From the NCBI RefSeq assembly GCF_014839835.1, contig NC_071617.1, positions 7,270,623 to 7,334,622 on the forward strand: DNA of 64,000 nucleotides. The letters run 5' to 3'. The stretch comes from Dryobates pubescens. Its lineage: Eukaryota > Chordata > Aves > Piciformes > Picidae. The notes under the pieces were generated by a model. It searched no databases. It saw only the letters and a list, made by a program, of their open reading frames with translations, and was not told the DNA's origin. Below are positions 45,422 to 57,062 of this stretch, in pieces. Made by a program: the position numbers and the translations under genes. Each line of letters opens with the position of its first letter. The first letter of the stretch is position 1.

Positions 45422-46387
45422 CACTTTGTTTTTGCCTCAGAAATGAGTTGCCTGAACTACTCATATGATCTTCTTCACTATGCAACAAGGACACAAATGA
45501 CCCCTGTACAGGGACACCTCTCTCCACTGGTTATAGAGATAGCCTTAGCACTGAGGCTGTTTAACAAATTCCACTCCTAGTGAAGAGAAATAGTTTCCAT
45601 CATCAATGCCAGAGCCATTGGAAATCACATGGTTTCCAACAAAACTAGAACAACAGGCAGAGCTGGAACAAAATATGACTATCGTGCACCTATTAACACA
45701 GAGGTCAAGGTCAGTATCAAAGCCTCGCTGCACAGCCAATTGCCTTTTCTTAAGATGTTTGTTTTTCTGTTGATCTCTGTGCACAAGAAGCCTGAGACCT
45801 GTGAATTCTAAGTGACAAAGAGGACCATCAACTTCCCCTCGAGTCAGCAGGAGTAGAAGAAGAGAAGAGGAAAAGAAGAAGAGAAGAAACCAGCCTGCTT
45901 CCAATAAGCAGTTCACAAAGATACACTTCCTTTTTACTCCTCTTTAGTTGAGTTGCCTATTACAAGTACTTACAAGTCTGAAATCCCACATGCAGCACAC
46001 ATTTATCTATACAGAACACTCTCCAGCAACTCTAATCTCAGGAGAGAAGTATTCCAGGAAGCACACTACTTAGGCAAGCTTGTGTTTACCAGAAGAAAGG
46101 AAAAAAAAAGATGACCTTTAGCTGCAAGAGAAATCTCTTATGCATATCTCTGAGCTCCAGGCTTTACAGCCAATTGCTTTTTATATGCCTCACACATATG
46201 CATCCAAAAGTTGCTGTTCAGTGAAGTACATAAGCCTGGTATATAAAATAACCATTTATCCCTAGGTGGCATTCTCAAATATACCTGGCAGGCACTAACT
46301 AGAGAAGGAGAGCACAAGTGCTTCTCTGCTCAGCTAGAAGACAGGGATGATTATCCAAGCTTCTAGCAAGCAGAGGACCAGCGTGAG
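45422..46387. other. No recognised feature; purine tract
   Basis: The only notable item is an almost pure purine run of about 40 bases at 45849-45889. Confidence 0.35.
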
Positions 46388-46683
46388 CAATAGAATACAT
46401 AGAATACATAGAATAAACCAGGTTGGAAGAGACCTTCAAGATCATCACGTCCAACCCATCAACCAATCCAACACCACCCAAACAACTAACCCATGGCACC
46501 AAGCACCCCATCAAGTCTCCTCCTGAACACCTCCAGTGATGGCGACTCCACCACCTCCCCAGGCAGCCCATTCCAATGGGCAATCACTCTTTCTGTATAG
46601 AACTTTTTCCTAACATCCAACCTGAACCTCCCCTGGTGCAGCCTGAGACTGTGTCCTCTTGTTCTGGTACTGGCTGCCTGCCC
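46388..46683 (-). mobile_element. CR1 (minus) with AGAATACAT tail
   Basis: Same 9-base tail and terminus as 33714; truncated at CTGGTACTGGCTGCCTGCC. Confidence 0.93.
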
Positions 46684-47279
46684 TACTCACTGGAGTCTTA
46701 TCTCCCTCCTTGCTGCACAAAATGGGGGGGTGGGGAGGGGGCAGAGCCAGTCTGAGGTAAGAGAGAGCACATCCACACATCTAGGACTGGATGGCATGTC
46801 CATATCTCTGCCCTGATGTTGCCACCTTAGTCTAGCTTCCCTGTTTCTTTGCCCACCTCAGAAAAGGAGTTTCTTCCAAAACCCCCTACTTTGACAGTGG
46901 GAGCTGGTGGAAGCTTGAAGCTCAATGCTCTCCAGCTCACACACTGGGATGGGGCCACTCACCAGCAGCTGTCCGGTGGCATTATGGACCTGGGCTTAGT
47001 TTTACATTATGAATTTCTGATCTGTCAAAGCATTGATGCATGGACAACCATGACAGTTTTCTGTTCAATGTTTAGTTCCTCCAGAAGCTCTGAGTATAGC
47101 AGTCCCTGCTTAAGAACAACCTGGGCTGCAGAGGGCATACAGCTGCATAATGCCATTCAGAAAGATAGGGGACTGAAGATTATGTCTGTGACATAACATT
47201 CTGCCAGGAAGTTTGGGACAGCTCCCCCAAATCAGCTCCCAGAATTTGGTAGTCAAGCACAAGAAGACACCTGCCCTTC
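46684..47279. other. No recognised feature
   Basis: Nothing recognised. Confidence 0.35.
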
Positions 47280-47716
47280 AGTTTAGGAAGGAGGTTGACT
47301 TGCTGGAACGAGTCCAGAGAAGAGCAACAAAGTTGGTGAGGGGCTTGGAACACAAGCCCTATGAGGAGAGGCTGAGGGAGCTGGGGTTGTTTAGTCTGGA
47401 GAAGAGGAGACTCAGGAGTGACCTTATTGCTGTCTACAACTACCTGAAGGGAGGTTGTAGCCAGGTGGGGGTTGGTCTCTTCTCCCAGGCAACCAGCACC
47501 AGAACAAGAGGACACAGTCTCAGGCTGTGCCAGGGGAGGTTTAGGCTGGAGGTTAGGAAGAAGTTCTACACAGAGAGAGTGATTGCCCATTGGAATGGGC
47601 TGCCTGGGGAGGTGGTGGAGTCACCATCACTGGAGGTGTTCAGGAGGAGACTGGGTGGGGTGCTTGGTTGCATAGTTTAGTTGATTAGGTGGGTTGGATT
47701 AGTTGATAGGTTGGTG
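47280..47716 (+). mobile_element. CR1 3' part without tail, left arm of an inverted pair
   Basis: The ORF2 end is open (47213-47680). The copy stops at TTGATAGGTTGG without the usual TTCTA tail, where the opposite-strand copy begins. Confidence 0.92.
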
Positions 47717-47926
47717 CTGTTTGCCTGGGAGAAGAGACCTCACCTTGAGCCTAAACTTCCCCTGCACAGCTTGAGACTGTGTCCTCTTGTTCTGGTGCTG
47801 GTTACCCCCACCTGTCTACAACCTCCCTTCAGGTAGCTGTAGACAGCAATGAGGTCTCCCCTGAGCCTCCTCTTCTCCAGGCTAAACAGCCCCAGCTCCC
47901 TCAGCCTCTCCTCATAGGGCTTATTG
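47717..47926 (-). mobile_element. CR1 body fragment (minus), right arm of an inverted pair
   Basis: CTTGAGACTGTGTCCTCTTG to CTCCTCATAGGGCTT; its start is scrambled (GTTTGCCTGGGAGAAGAGAC precedes sequence that should come before it) and it has no 3' end. Confidence 0.85.
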
Positions 47927-48399
47927 TTTGGGATTTTTTTTCTTATCAGAACCAAACTTTTCAAGAGCCAAGATACATTTTTAAATTCCAAAGAAACCTG
48001 CTATTTATGTGACAGGCTAAAGTGACTATTAGTACCTGCAGCCTGTGTTTCTGTAATTGCATAGAATCAAATCCTCACTGAATCTGCACCAGAGGCATGT
48101 CAGAAAGTACTGCTTTTCTTTCAGTAACAATGTGCTCCTGACAAGGCATATTTTGCAGTCTCCCCATGTCAAGTTTCTGAACTACCCAGCGATTTCAAAG
48201 CCCACAGTTGGTTAATGGTGACTGAAGCATTTTAGTTCCTCTGATCTAGCAAATCCCCAGAGAAAATTCAGCCTACAAAGAAAAAAAACCACCACAAAAA
48301 ATTGTAATGAAGATGAAAAAGTCAGCTCTTGCAGTTGTTTTAAGCTTAAAGTTGTTTAAATCTTGAGCTTTAAAGCTTGACAAAATCAAGTTATTGTGG
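47927..48399. other. No recognised feature
   Basis: Nothing recognised. Confidence 0.35.
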
Positions 48400-48720
48400 C
48401 AGAGAGAGTGATTGCCCATTGGAATGGGCTACCTGGGGAGGTGGTGGAGTCACCATCATTGGAGGTGTTCAGGAGGAGACTGGATGGGGTGCTTGGTGCC
48501 ATGGCTAAGTTGATTAGATGGTGTTGGATAATAGGCTGGACTTGATGATCTCAAAGGTGTTTTCCAACCTGGTCTGGTCTATTCTATTCTATCCTATCCT
48601 ATCCTATCCTATCCTATCCTATTCTATTCTATTCTATTCTATTCTAATTCCATTCCATTCCATTCCATTCCATTCCATTCCATTCCATTCCATTCCATTC
48701 CATTCCATTCCATTCTATCT
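48400..48720 (+). mobile_element. CR1 3' end with three-phase tail
   Basis: The body ends TTTTCCAACCTGGTCTGG. The tail (48579-48718) passes from TTCTA to TCCTA, back to TTCTA and then to a long TTCCA array. Confidence 0.94.
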
Positions 48721-48756
48721 TCCACAGATTGAGTAGGAAAGGGGTAGCATGTAAAT

Positions 48757-49473
48757 AAATTACCATTGGATGTGAAAGGGAAAATAATGATAAGGTCTAA
48801 ATAAACCCAGTGGTCTGATAACTAACATGAAGCTAGTTGTGTAAACTAACTCTGTCTCTTTTAGCTTCTTTGCTCTGGGAGATGCTAGCTGGTGGCTTTT
48901 GCTTAGCTGTTGCTAACCTTAGCTGTGTTTCTTTGTTGTGGCTAAGTACTAATAAGCTACTCTTCACTTTTCTCCTTTTTTCTCCTGTCCCATCAGAATA
49001 CAGAATTAACCAGGTTGGAAAAGTCCTTCAAGATCATCGAGCCCAACCTGTCACCCAACACCATCTCATCAACTAAACCATGGCACTAAGTGCCTCATCC
49101 AGGCTCTTCTTAAACACTTCCAGCGATGGTGACTCCACCACCTCCCTGGGCAGCACATTCCAATGGCCAATCTCTCTTTCTGTGAAGAACCTCTTCCTAA
49201 CATCCAGCCTAAACCTCCCCTGGTGCAGCCTCAGACTGTACAGGGTGGGAAGGGGGAGAAGAGGAGGAAGCTGTTGGTAGCCCCCTGACTTTGTCCAGGG
49301 GGGTTCTTGTGTTGTTTGTAAATACCTGTACATATTGTATATTCTATATATATATTCATTGCATTTCATATCTCAGATTGTAGTTTTGCTTGTAAATGTA
49401 GCTTCATTTGCTTTCAGCTGAGCTGCTCTGGCAATTTTATGTTGGGGGGGGGGGGTAATTTCAACCCACTACA
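48757..49473. mobile_element. LTR fossil, family A copy 3
   Basis: It is homologous to 121-615 and 17940-18336. The LTR proper probably starts at TG near 48816 and ends at CA at 49473. A minus-strand CR1 sits inside it (48999-49242). Broken, with no internal genes visible. Confidence 0.6.
48999..49242 (-). mobile_element. CR1 (minus) inserted in LTR family A copy 3
   Basis: AATTAACCAGGTTGGAAAAG to GGTGCAGCCTCAGACTG. The flanks share TACAG, a possible short target duplication. The CR1 is therefore younger than this LTR. Confidence 0.88.
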
Positions 49474-49910
49474 GCTATAAATAGGATGTCTTTCTGCCTC
49501 ACATTTTAAAGGAGTGTGAAACACCAGATGGCTTTTCTGTTGCTGTGGCCTGCCATATAAAATATATCTTTACAGCTTCTGATTCCCCTACAAATAGGGC
49601 AAAAGAATGACATGCTGTTAATGCAAAAATAATTTGATGTGCAAACTTGCTGTGGCTGGAGGCACTTCACCAGCAGGCTGGGAGCTGCCCTTCCTTTCCA
49701 CCACTGGATGGCATGCAAGGGCCAGAAATACTCACACCGGGACTTGGCAGCAAAAGAAAATGCCTCTTGGAAAATTAAACCACAACGAGCCCAAAGCCTT
49801 CAGAGTCTTGGTAATACTTCTGTAATGTGTTTACTGATGTTTTCAAAGTGCCAAGGAAATAGATCAGAAAGAAAACGAGGAAGGCAGCTGCTGAGGAGAA
49901 AGGAGCTTTC
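49474..49910. other. No recognised feature
   Basis: Nothing recognised. Confidence 0.35.
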
Positions 49911-50107
49911 ATAGAATACATAGAATACATAGAATAAACCAGGTTGGAAGAGACCTTCAAGATCATCGCGTCCAACCCATCAACCAATCCAACACCGCCC
50001 AAGCAACTAACCCACAGCACCAAGCACCCTGTCAAGTCTTCTCCTAAAAACCTCCAGTGATGGCGACTCCACCACCTCCCCAGGCAGCCCATTCCAATGT
50101 GCAATCA
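49911..50107 (-). mobile_element. CR1 (minus) with AGAATACAT tail
   Basis: Third copy of the 9-base-tail group, truncated at CATTCCAATGTGCAATCAC, almost the same place as a natural break in ORF2 sequence of 33714. Confidence 0.93.
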
Positions 50108-50176
50108 CAGTGTTTCCTCCGGGATGAAGCTGAATATGCACTTGGGATGTGGGACACAAGATCTAATGGCAGCTGC

Positions 50177-50598
50177 ACAGAATCACAGAGACATGCAGGC
50201 TGGAAAAGACCCTCAGGATCACCAAGTCCAACTGATAACCCTTCTCTACAAGGTTCACCCCTAAACCATATTCCCAAGCACCACATCCAAAACACCTTTA
50301 AACACGTCCAGGGTTGGGGACTCAACCACCCCCCTGGGCAGCACATTCCAATGTCTGACCAGTATTGCCATGAAAAAATGTTTCCTAATGTCCAGTCTAA
50401 ACCTACCCAGTCTCAGCTTGAGGCCATTCCCTCTTGTTCTATCACTAATTACCTGGGAGAAGAGACCAGCACCAACCTCTCCATAACATCCTTTCAGGTA
50501 GTTGTAGAGAGCAATGAGGTCTCCCCTCAGCCTCCTCTTTTCCAAACTAAGCATCCCCAGCTCCTTCAGTCTCTCTTCATAAGATTTATTCTCCAATT
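50177..50598 (-). mobile_element. CR1 (minus), ACATGCAGGCTGG subfamily
   Basis: GAATCACAGAGACATGCAGG, AGGATCACCAAGTCCAACTG; open ORF2 end on the minus strand (50261-50596, ends [10 protein letters not shown]). Its closest match is 58699. Confidence 0.92.
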
Positions 50599-51424
50599 AT
50601 TTCACTTAGGAGACTCCAACAGCAACATCCAGGTGTCTCAGCCTACATTAACATTAATACAGGTTAGCAGGAGACAATTGGATGGAACTCTAGTTTTTCC
50701 TTCCAGATATGGACCCAACAGGGAGAGAAAAGGGCAGGTGTATTAACTTGGGGCTATACAGACACAGGTTGCCCTGTTTGTGCAACACCTGCACACAGGA
50801 AAAAAGACAAGAAAACCCCAGCTCTTTGAAGCATTTCTGCCTTGGTCTTCCCTTAAAGCTCAGACCTATTCTACCACCAGGCATCATCTTTAAAAGCCAT
50901 TCTGTTTCATAGCTGACCTGTGAGCAGGAGGTCAGGCTGGAGACTGGGGTCTTTACCCACCTGAACTGCCCTGCATTTCCATGGCCTCATTAAGAATAAA
51001 GACATATTGACATTTTTTAATAGATAAGAAGAACAGCCCTGGAGCAACAGTAGTATTAGTGGGGGTGCAGCCATAAGAGTCTGGGAGTGTGAGTAAGGTC
51101 AGGTTTGCAGACAGACAATTGTCTCTCTTTGACACACCAGCTGGTATACCTGGGAAAGAGGAGTGAGTTCAGGAATAGATGAGCATCTCCTCAGGTCTTC
51201 AGGCTAGCTGCAGGCAGCAACATTTGCTGAGTTTCACAATTAAAGGACTTTGAAGAGGAGAATAGCTTGCACCTCTGTGGTGCAAAGAAAGCTTCAGAAG
51301 AGGAGAGGTGACAGAGCCACAGCCTGTGCAGTGTAGGGATGGGGCACAAGCAGTGGAACACTCATCAGGAGGAGCTGCAGTATTCTGGGAAAACATTCCT
51401 GCCAAGTCTGCAAGTTTTGCTATG
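50599..51424. other. No recognised feature
   Basis: Nothing recognised. Confidence 0.35.
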
Positions 51425-52103
51425 AAGCCCCTGTACACTGCACTGGTTAGGCCACACCTTGAGTCCTGTGTCCAGTTCTGGGCCCCTCAGTTTTTAGGAA
51501 AGATGTTTTGTTGCTGGAGCATGTCCAGTGAAGGGCAACAAAGCTGGTGAGGGGCTTGGAACTCAAGCCCTATGAAGAGAGGCTGAGGGAGCTGGGGTTG
51601 CTTAGAGTGGAGAAGAGGAGGCTCAGGGGAGACCTTATTGCTCTCTACAACTACCTAAAGGGAGGTTGTAGACAGTCAGGGGCTGGTCTCTTCTCCCAGG
51701 CAACCATCACCAGAGCAAGAGGACACAGTCTCAAGCTGTGCCAGGGGAGGTTCAGACTGGATGTTGGGAAGAAATTCTTCACAGAGAGAGTGATTTGCCT
51801 TTGGAATGTGCTGCCCAGGGAGGTGGTGGAGTCACCATCACTGGAGGTGTTCAGGAGGAGACTTGATGGGGTGCTTGGTGCCATGGTTTAGTTGATAAGG
51901 TGGTGTTGGATGATGGGTTGGACACGATGATCTTGGGGGTCTCTTCCAACCTGGTCTATTCTATTCTATTCTATCCTATTCTATTCTATTCTATTCTATT
52001 CTATTCTATTCTATTCTATTCCATTCCATTCTATTCCATTCCATTCCATTCCATTCCATTCCATTCCATTCCATTCCATTCCATTCCATTGCATTCGATT
52101 CTG
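51425..52103 (+). mobile_element. CR1 3' part with long TTCTA/TTCCA tail
   Basis: CCCTGTACACTGCACTGGTT to CTTCCAACCTGG, with an open ORF2 end (51547-51891, ends [11 protein letters not shown]). The tail (51957-52098) is TTCTA near the body and TTCCA distally. Confidence 0.94.
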
Positions 52104-52929
52104 AAGCCTAGATATGAATTTTAGTTCCCTCTCTTATTTTTGTAAGCTTGCCTTAGGAAACCACTGTTTCTGCCACCTGGTGAGAGTGTGAGTGGTGGTG
52201 ATCTGGTCTCTCTTGCACAAAGGTGTCTGGTGAGCTGCGTTGCTCAGGCTGTACTGGAGGTACAGCAGTTCTGCATGCACAGCCCTGCTCTCCCAGCCTG
52301 TGCACTACTCTTCACATCAGAGCTTGAGGGCCAGGAAGGGCTGCCAGGGAGCAGTTCTCTAGTCTTTTACACAACGCTGCTCAGAGGACTCCTTATCAGA
52401 TACAAGATAGAATCTTCCCTGCAAGGCCTGTTTTGTGTTACCCAGAGAGATAGAGGTGGATGCAGTGGTTGCATCACCATGCACAAAATTTGCTTAGCCC
52501 ACTGAAATGAGGATTTAAAACAACAAAAGCAGAAAAAAATACACCTTTTTGTTTTGTCCTTTCCTGGAAGAAAACAGTAACCATTGTACCTGACACTTGA
52601 GAGCACAGTGTAAGATAAAACTGGAAAAAAAATTAGGAAAAAAACAAGGGCAGAATTGCAAATGTATTTATCAAAAGGGTGACTGTAGATTGAGCTTTAG
52701 AAACTACAAAGCACAGTTCAAATACATGATAATTTCTCCAACAGAGATTATGTATACAACAAAGGCATTGCTTTCTAACACAGTCTTCATTTAAAGTTCC
52801 CAGCATTATCTTTGCCCCTTAGCCACTCTAATCAAAACAACTCAACAGGAAAAAACCTTTTGTCATCACCTGCACTATGCTCACAGACACATAGACAGCC
52901 AGAATCACATCAGCTAATGAAATATGTTC
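52104..52929. other. No recognised feature
   Basis: Nothing recognised. Confidence 0.35.
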
Positions 52930-53470
52930 ACAGAATCACAGAATCACAGAATGTTAGGGGTTGGAGGGACCTTGAAAGATCATCCAGTCCAACCCCGCTG
53001 CCAGAGCAGGATCACCTAGACCAGATCACACAAGAACACGTCCAGGCAGCTTTTGATCATCTCCAGAGAAGAAGACTCCACAACCCACCCTGGGCAGCCT
53101 GTTCCTGTGTTCCATCATCCCCACAGTGAAAAAACTTCTTCCTCCTGTTTCCATGGAACTTCTTGTGCCTCAACTTCCACCCATTGCCCCCTGTCCTGTC
53201 ATTGGGCATCACTGAGCAGAGCCTGGCTCCATCCTCTTGGCACTCACCCATTTATAAAGATTGATGAGGTCTCCTTCTCTCCAAGCTAAAGAGCCCCAGC
53301 TCCCTCAGTCTCTCCTCATAAGGAAGATGCTCCACTCCCCTCATCATTTTTGTGGCTCTGCACTGCACAATCTCTAGCACCTCCCTGTCCCTCTTGAACT
53401 GTGGGGCCCAGAACTGAACACAATATTCCAGATGAGGCCTCACCAGAGCAGAGTAGAGGGGGAAGAGAAC
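52930..53470 (-). mobile_element. CR1 (minus), GTTAGGGGTTGG subfamily
   Basis: Three AATCACAG-type terminal units, then AAGATCATCCAGTCCAACCC, up to CCTCACCAGAGCAGAGTAGA. Confidence 0.92.
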
Positions 53471-54029
53471 CTCTCTGACCCATGTCATTCCATGATCATT
53501 CAGCTTAGCATTCACTTTAACAGCCAGGAATGCAACTCCTTCCTGAGCTGATCCACAGCTCAAGCACCAGACTGATGTGCACTATCACCACCCTTTCTCT
53601 TCCCAAGCATTTCACAGAAATCTATTGCACTCATGGCACCAATAAAAAACTAGCAGGCTGATGCTGCTCAGGGATGGTGAAACTAAAGAGCACAGAAAGG
53701 ATAGTTCTTATAGGAAATAGCTTTACACTGTCTCCATGGGTTGCTCCATTTTCACAAGCACTCTGCTGGTTATTCAGTCTCCCCGCTGCCTTACAACACA
53801 TCCAGAGCGAGACTGAGTTTTCTCTTCCACTTGGGACAGAAAATATTCAGCAATACTTAGAAGCTAAAAAAGAGCCTTATTAGGAGCCCTGCTTCACTAG
53901 GAACACCTGGGTCATCACCCCAGAAATGGTTAATGCATCATGCCCAAGGAAAGGTAAGAAAAATAAGAATAAAGAATACCTACCACAAACAAGTATTTGA
54001 GCTGACCAAAACACAATGAGGAAACATCT
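53471..54029. other. No recognised feature
   Basis: Nothing recognised. Confidence 0.35.
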
Positions 54030-54546
54030 TGTTGGAAGGTGCCCAGGGAAGGGCAACAAAGCTGGGGAGGGGTTTGGAGCACAAGCCCTGTGAAGAGAGG
54101 CTGAGGGAGCTGGGGTTGCTTAGCCTGGAGAAGAGGAGGCTCAGAGGAGACCTTATTGCTGTCTACAACTACCTGAAGGGAGGTTGTAGACAGGTGGGGG
54201 CTGGTCTCATCTCCCAGGCAACCAGAACAAGAGGACACAGTCTCAAGCTGTGCCAGGGGAGGTTTAGGCTGGATGTTAGGAAGAAACTCTTCGTAGAGAG
54301 AGTGATTGCCTGTTGGAATGGGCTGCCCAGGGAGGTAGGGGAGTCACCATCACTGGAGGTGTTTAAGAAGAGACTGGATGGGGTGCTTGGTGCCATGGTT
54401 TAGTTGATTAGATGGTGTTGGATGATAGGTTGGACTTGATGATCTCAAAGGTGTTTTCCAACCTGGTCTATTCTATTCTATTCTATTCTATTCTATTCTA
54501 TTCTATTCTATTCTATTCTATTCTATTCTATTCTATTCTATTCTAA
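54030..54546 (+). mobile_element. CR1 3' part, young copy with pure TTCTA tail
   Basis: The ORF2 C-terminus is open for 124 codons (54029-54403). The tail is about 15 uninterrupted TTCTA units (54468-54545), the purest in the window. Confidence 0.95.
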
Positions 54547-54607
54547 CACATTCCACCTAATGCTGTCAGGGCCAACTTACTTCTTGAAGCACTTGGGTTT
54601 TTTTTAT

Positions 54608-55012
54608 CATAGAATCACAGAATAGTTTAGGTTGGAAGGGACCTCCAAAGGTCATCCATTAGATCAAGTTGCCCAGAGCCTTGTTGAGCCTCACCTTGAA
54701 TATCTCCAGGGATAGGGCTTCAACTTCTTCCCTGGCCAACCTGTTCCAGTGTTCCAACACCTTCATGGTAAAGAACTTCCTTCTAATGTCCAGATTAAAT
54801 CTTCTCTTCTCTCATTTAAAATCATTGCTCCTCACCCTATTGCTACAGGCCTTTGTAAACAGTCTCTTTCCAGCCTTCTTGTAGACCCCCTTCAGGTACT
54901 GGAGGGCTGGTATTAGGTCTCCCCAGAGCCTTCTCTTCTCCAGGCTGAACAAACCCAGCTTCCTCAGCCTATCCTCTTAGGAGAGGTGCTCCAGCCCCCT
55001 GATCATTTTCAT
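54608..55012 (-). mobile_element. CR1 (minus), GTTTAGGTTGG subfamily
   Basis: CATAGAATCACAGAATAGTT, GTTGCCCAGAGCCTTGTTGA and CTCCAGCCCCCTGATCATTT; about 400 bases. Confidence 0.9.
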
Positions 55013-55558
55013 TTGTGTTTGGCACTATCTTTTCATTCAGAACTGCAAATGTTACTAATGGTCATGCCATTACCCACCTCTTACAGACACCAAATTAGAG
55101 ATGTTTCAGACTCTTACCTCCAGGCCCCATCAGTTGAAGCCCCTTCCCCTGGGCTCCCAGGCAATTGCACCCTGTTACATGTTTTCAAGAATACACAGCT
55201 CCACACTTTGCACTTTATTTTATTTGGTGACTTTTCAGAATTGCTTTGTTGTTGTATCCTCCTCTGGGAGTGCACTTGCATGAAAGGAACATTATGAACT
55301 GCTTAGGATAATGACATAAAACAAGTGAAATGCCAAATACATGTAAAAACATAGCTAATCCAAATCAAGCTGACTCAAATGCTTGCAGGTGGGGCATGAA
55401 ACAATTCTCCCTTCATGCCCTCATCTGGCTTTACCTTACTGGGCAAATCAATGTGTGAATGCTCATGTTAAGAAGTGGGAATAAAGAAGAACATCCTCTA
55501 TCCCTGCCTACTGAGGATGAGAGCTGATGGGGCCCTGCACTCACTGAGTATCACTATC
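55013..55558. other. No recognised feature
   Basis: Nothing recognised. Confidence 0.35.
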
Positions 55559-55584
55559 ACAGAATCACAGAAACATTCAGGTTA
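55559..55584 (-). mobile_element. CR1 terminal scrap, about 26 bp
   Basis: CACAGAATCACAGAAACATT followed by CAGGTT is a CR1 3' terminus with essentially no body; the following bases do not continue CR1. Confidence 0.5.
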
Positions 55585-55733
55585 CTTGTCCTAGAAGGAA
55601 GATTGCTTTGACCAGAAAGGCATTACTTAAGCTTTTAGACCAATAAACTCCTGGATAGAGGCAGATTATTTAAAAAACAAATTATCAAATAAAGAAAAGA
55701 AGAAATTCCCATAGCAAATTACACTGAGATGAA

Positions 55734-55987
55734 ATGGTTTGAAATTAGAGAAGAGCAGATTTAGATTGGATGTTAGGAACAAGTTCTTTACTGTGAGGGT
55801 GGTTGAGCACTGGAACAGGTTGCCCAGAGAGGTGGTTGGGGTCCCATCCCTGGAGATATTCAAGGTGAGGCTCAGCAGGGCTCTGGGCAACCTGATCTAG
55901 CTGAGGATGTCCCTGCTGACTGCACAGGGGTTGGACTAGATGACCTTTGGAGGTGCATTCCAACTCAGGTGACTCTTTGAGTCTATG
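55734..55987 (+). mobile_element. CR1 3' end
   Basis: TTGAAATTAGAGAAGAGCAG to GGTGACTCTTTGAGTCTATG; same subfamily as 28560 and the minus copies at 4486 and 54608. Confidence 0.9.
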
Positions 55988-56572
55988 AAACCCTGGCTTT
56001 TTTGTTTCCCTCAGTCAGAATAATACCGATTTCTCTCACCCAGAAGGTTTGGCAGGACAGTATCTGTTAGACATACTGCTGACACGTGTGCACATAATGA
56101 GGTGGCATCTTATTCCAGCCTGACTGCGAGCCAGGTGCTGGGTTAACATATGCCAACTGTGGAGCAACAGAGAAACCCCTTAAATGGGGAAATCCTCCAG
56201 ACATAAATGATTAACTGTTAGTTTTATTCCATCACCAGGTTTGTTTACATGTTTCCTGATATCACTTTCAAATCTCTTCATTTTCACAGCAATCATCTTT
56301 GACACTGCCAAATGCTCTTCCCACCACTCCAAGAGATTCCTGCTATATATGAATATAATTAGATGAGTTCCAAATCAGCAAGTTTTCACCCAACTGCAAA
56401 AGGGAGACTTATAGCCTGTATTTATCCAACACAAGCCTGGGGATAACCTCCTCTTCCACCTCTCCTATTAAAAATAATTTTTAAGCAGTGTGACATGGAG
56501 AGAAAAGGAAGGGTCCTGCTCGCTTCTCAGTCTCCCCAGGAGTAAGAAGTCTGGTCTGAAATGTCAGTTCAC
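55988..56572. other. No recognised feature
   Basis: Nothing recognised. Confidence 0.35.
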
Positions 56573-57062
56573 AGTATCACACAGTATCACAATATAACTA
56601 AGGTTGGAAGAGACCTCAAAGATCATCAAGTCCAACCTGTCACCACAGACCTCAGGACTAGACCATGGCACCAAGTGCCATGTCCAATCTCCTCTTGAAC
56701 ACCTCCAGGGATGGTGACTCCACCACCTCCCTGGGCAGCACATTCCACTGACAAACGACTCGCTCGGTGAAGAACTTTCTCCTCACCTTGAGTCTAAACC
56801 TCCCCTGGCACAGCTTGAGACTGTGTCCCCTTGTTCTGGTGCTGGTTGCCTGGGAGAAGAGACCAACCCCTTCCTGGCTACAACCACCTTTCAGGTAGTT
56901 GTAGAGAGCAATGAGGTCTCCCCTGAGCCTCCTCTTCTCCAGGCTAAACAATCCCAGCTCCCTCAGCCTCTCCTCACAGGGCTGTGCTCAAGGCCTCTCC
57001 CCAGCCTTGTTGCCCTTCTCTGGACACGTTCAAGTGTCTCGATGTCCTTCTTAAACTGAGGG
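56573..57062 (-). mobile_element. CR1 (minus), ATAACTAAGGTTGG subfamily
   Basis: CAGTATCACAATATAACTAA at the terminus; body to TTCTTAAACTGAGGG. It is the closest full-length relative of the CR1 part in the 24336 chimera and was used to size the deletion there. Confidence 0.92.

Noticed and set aside
51900-52124. Hydrophobic repeat proteins (LFYSILFYS, FHSIPFHSIP) near several CR1 tails
   Set aside because: They are translated TTCTA and TTCCA arrays; the same occurs at 14359, 37184, 38695 and 48518.
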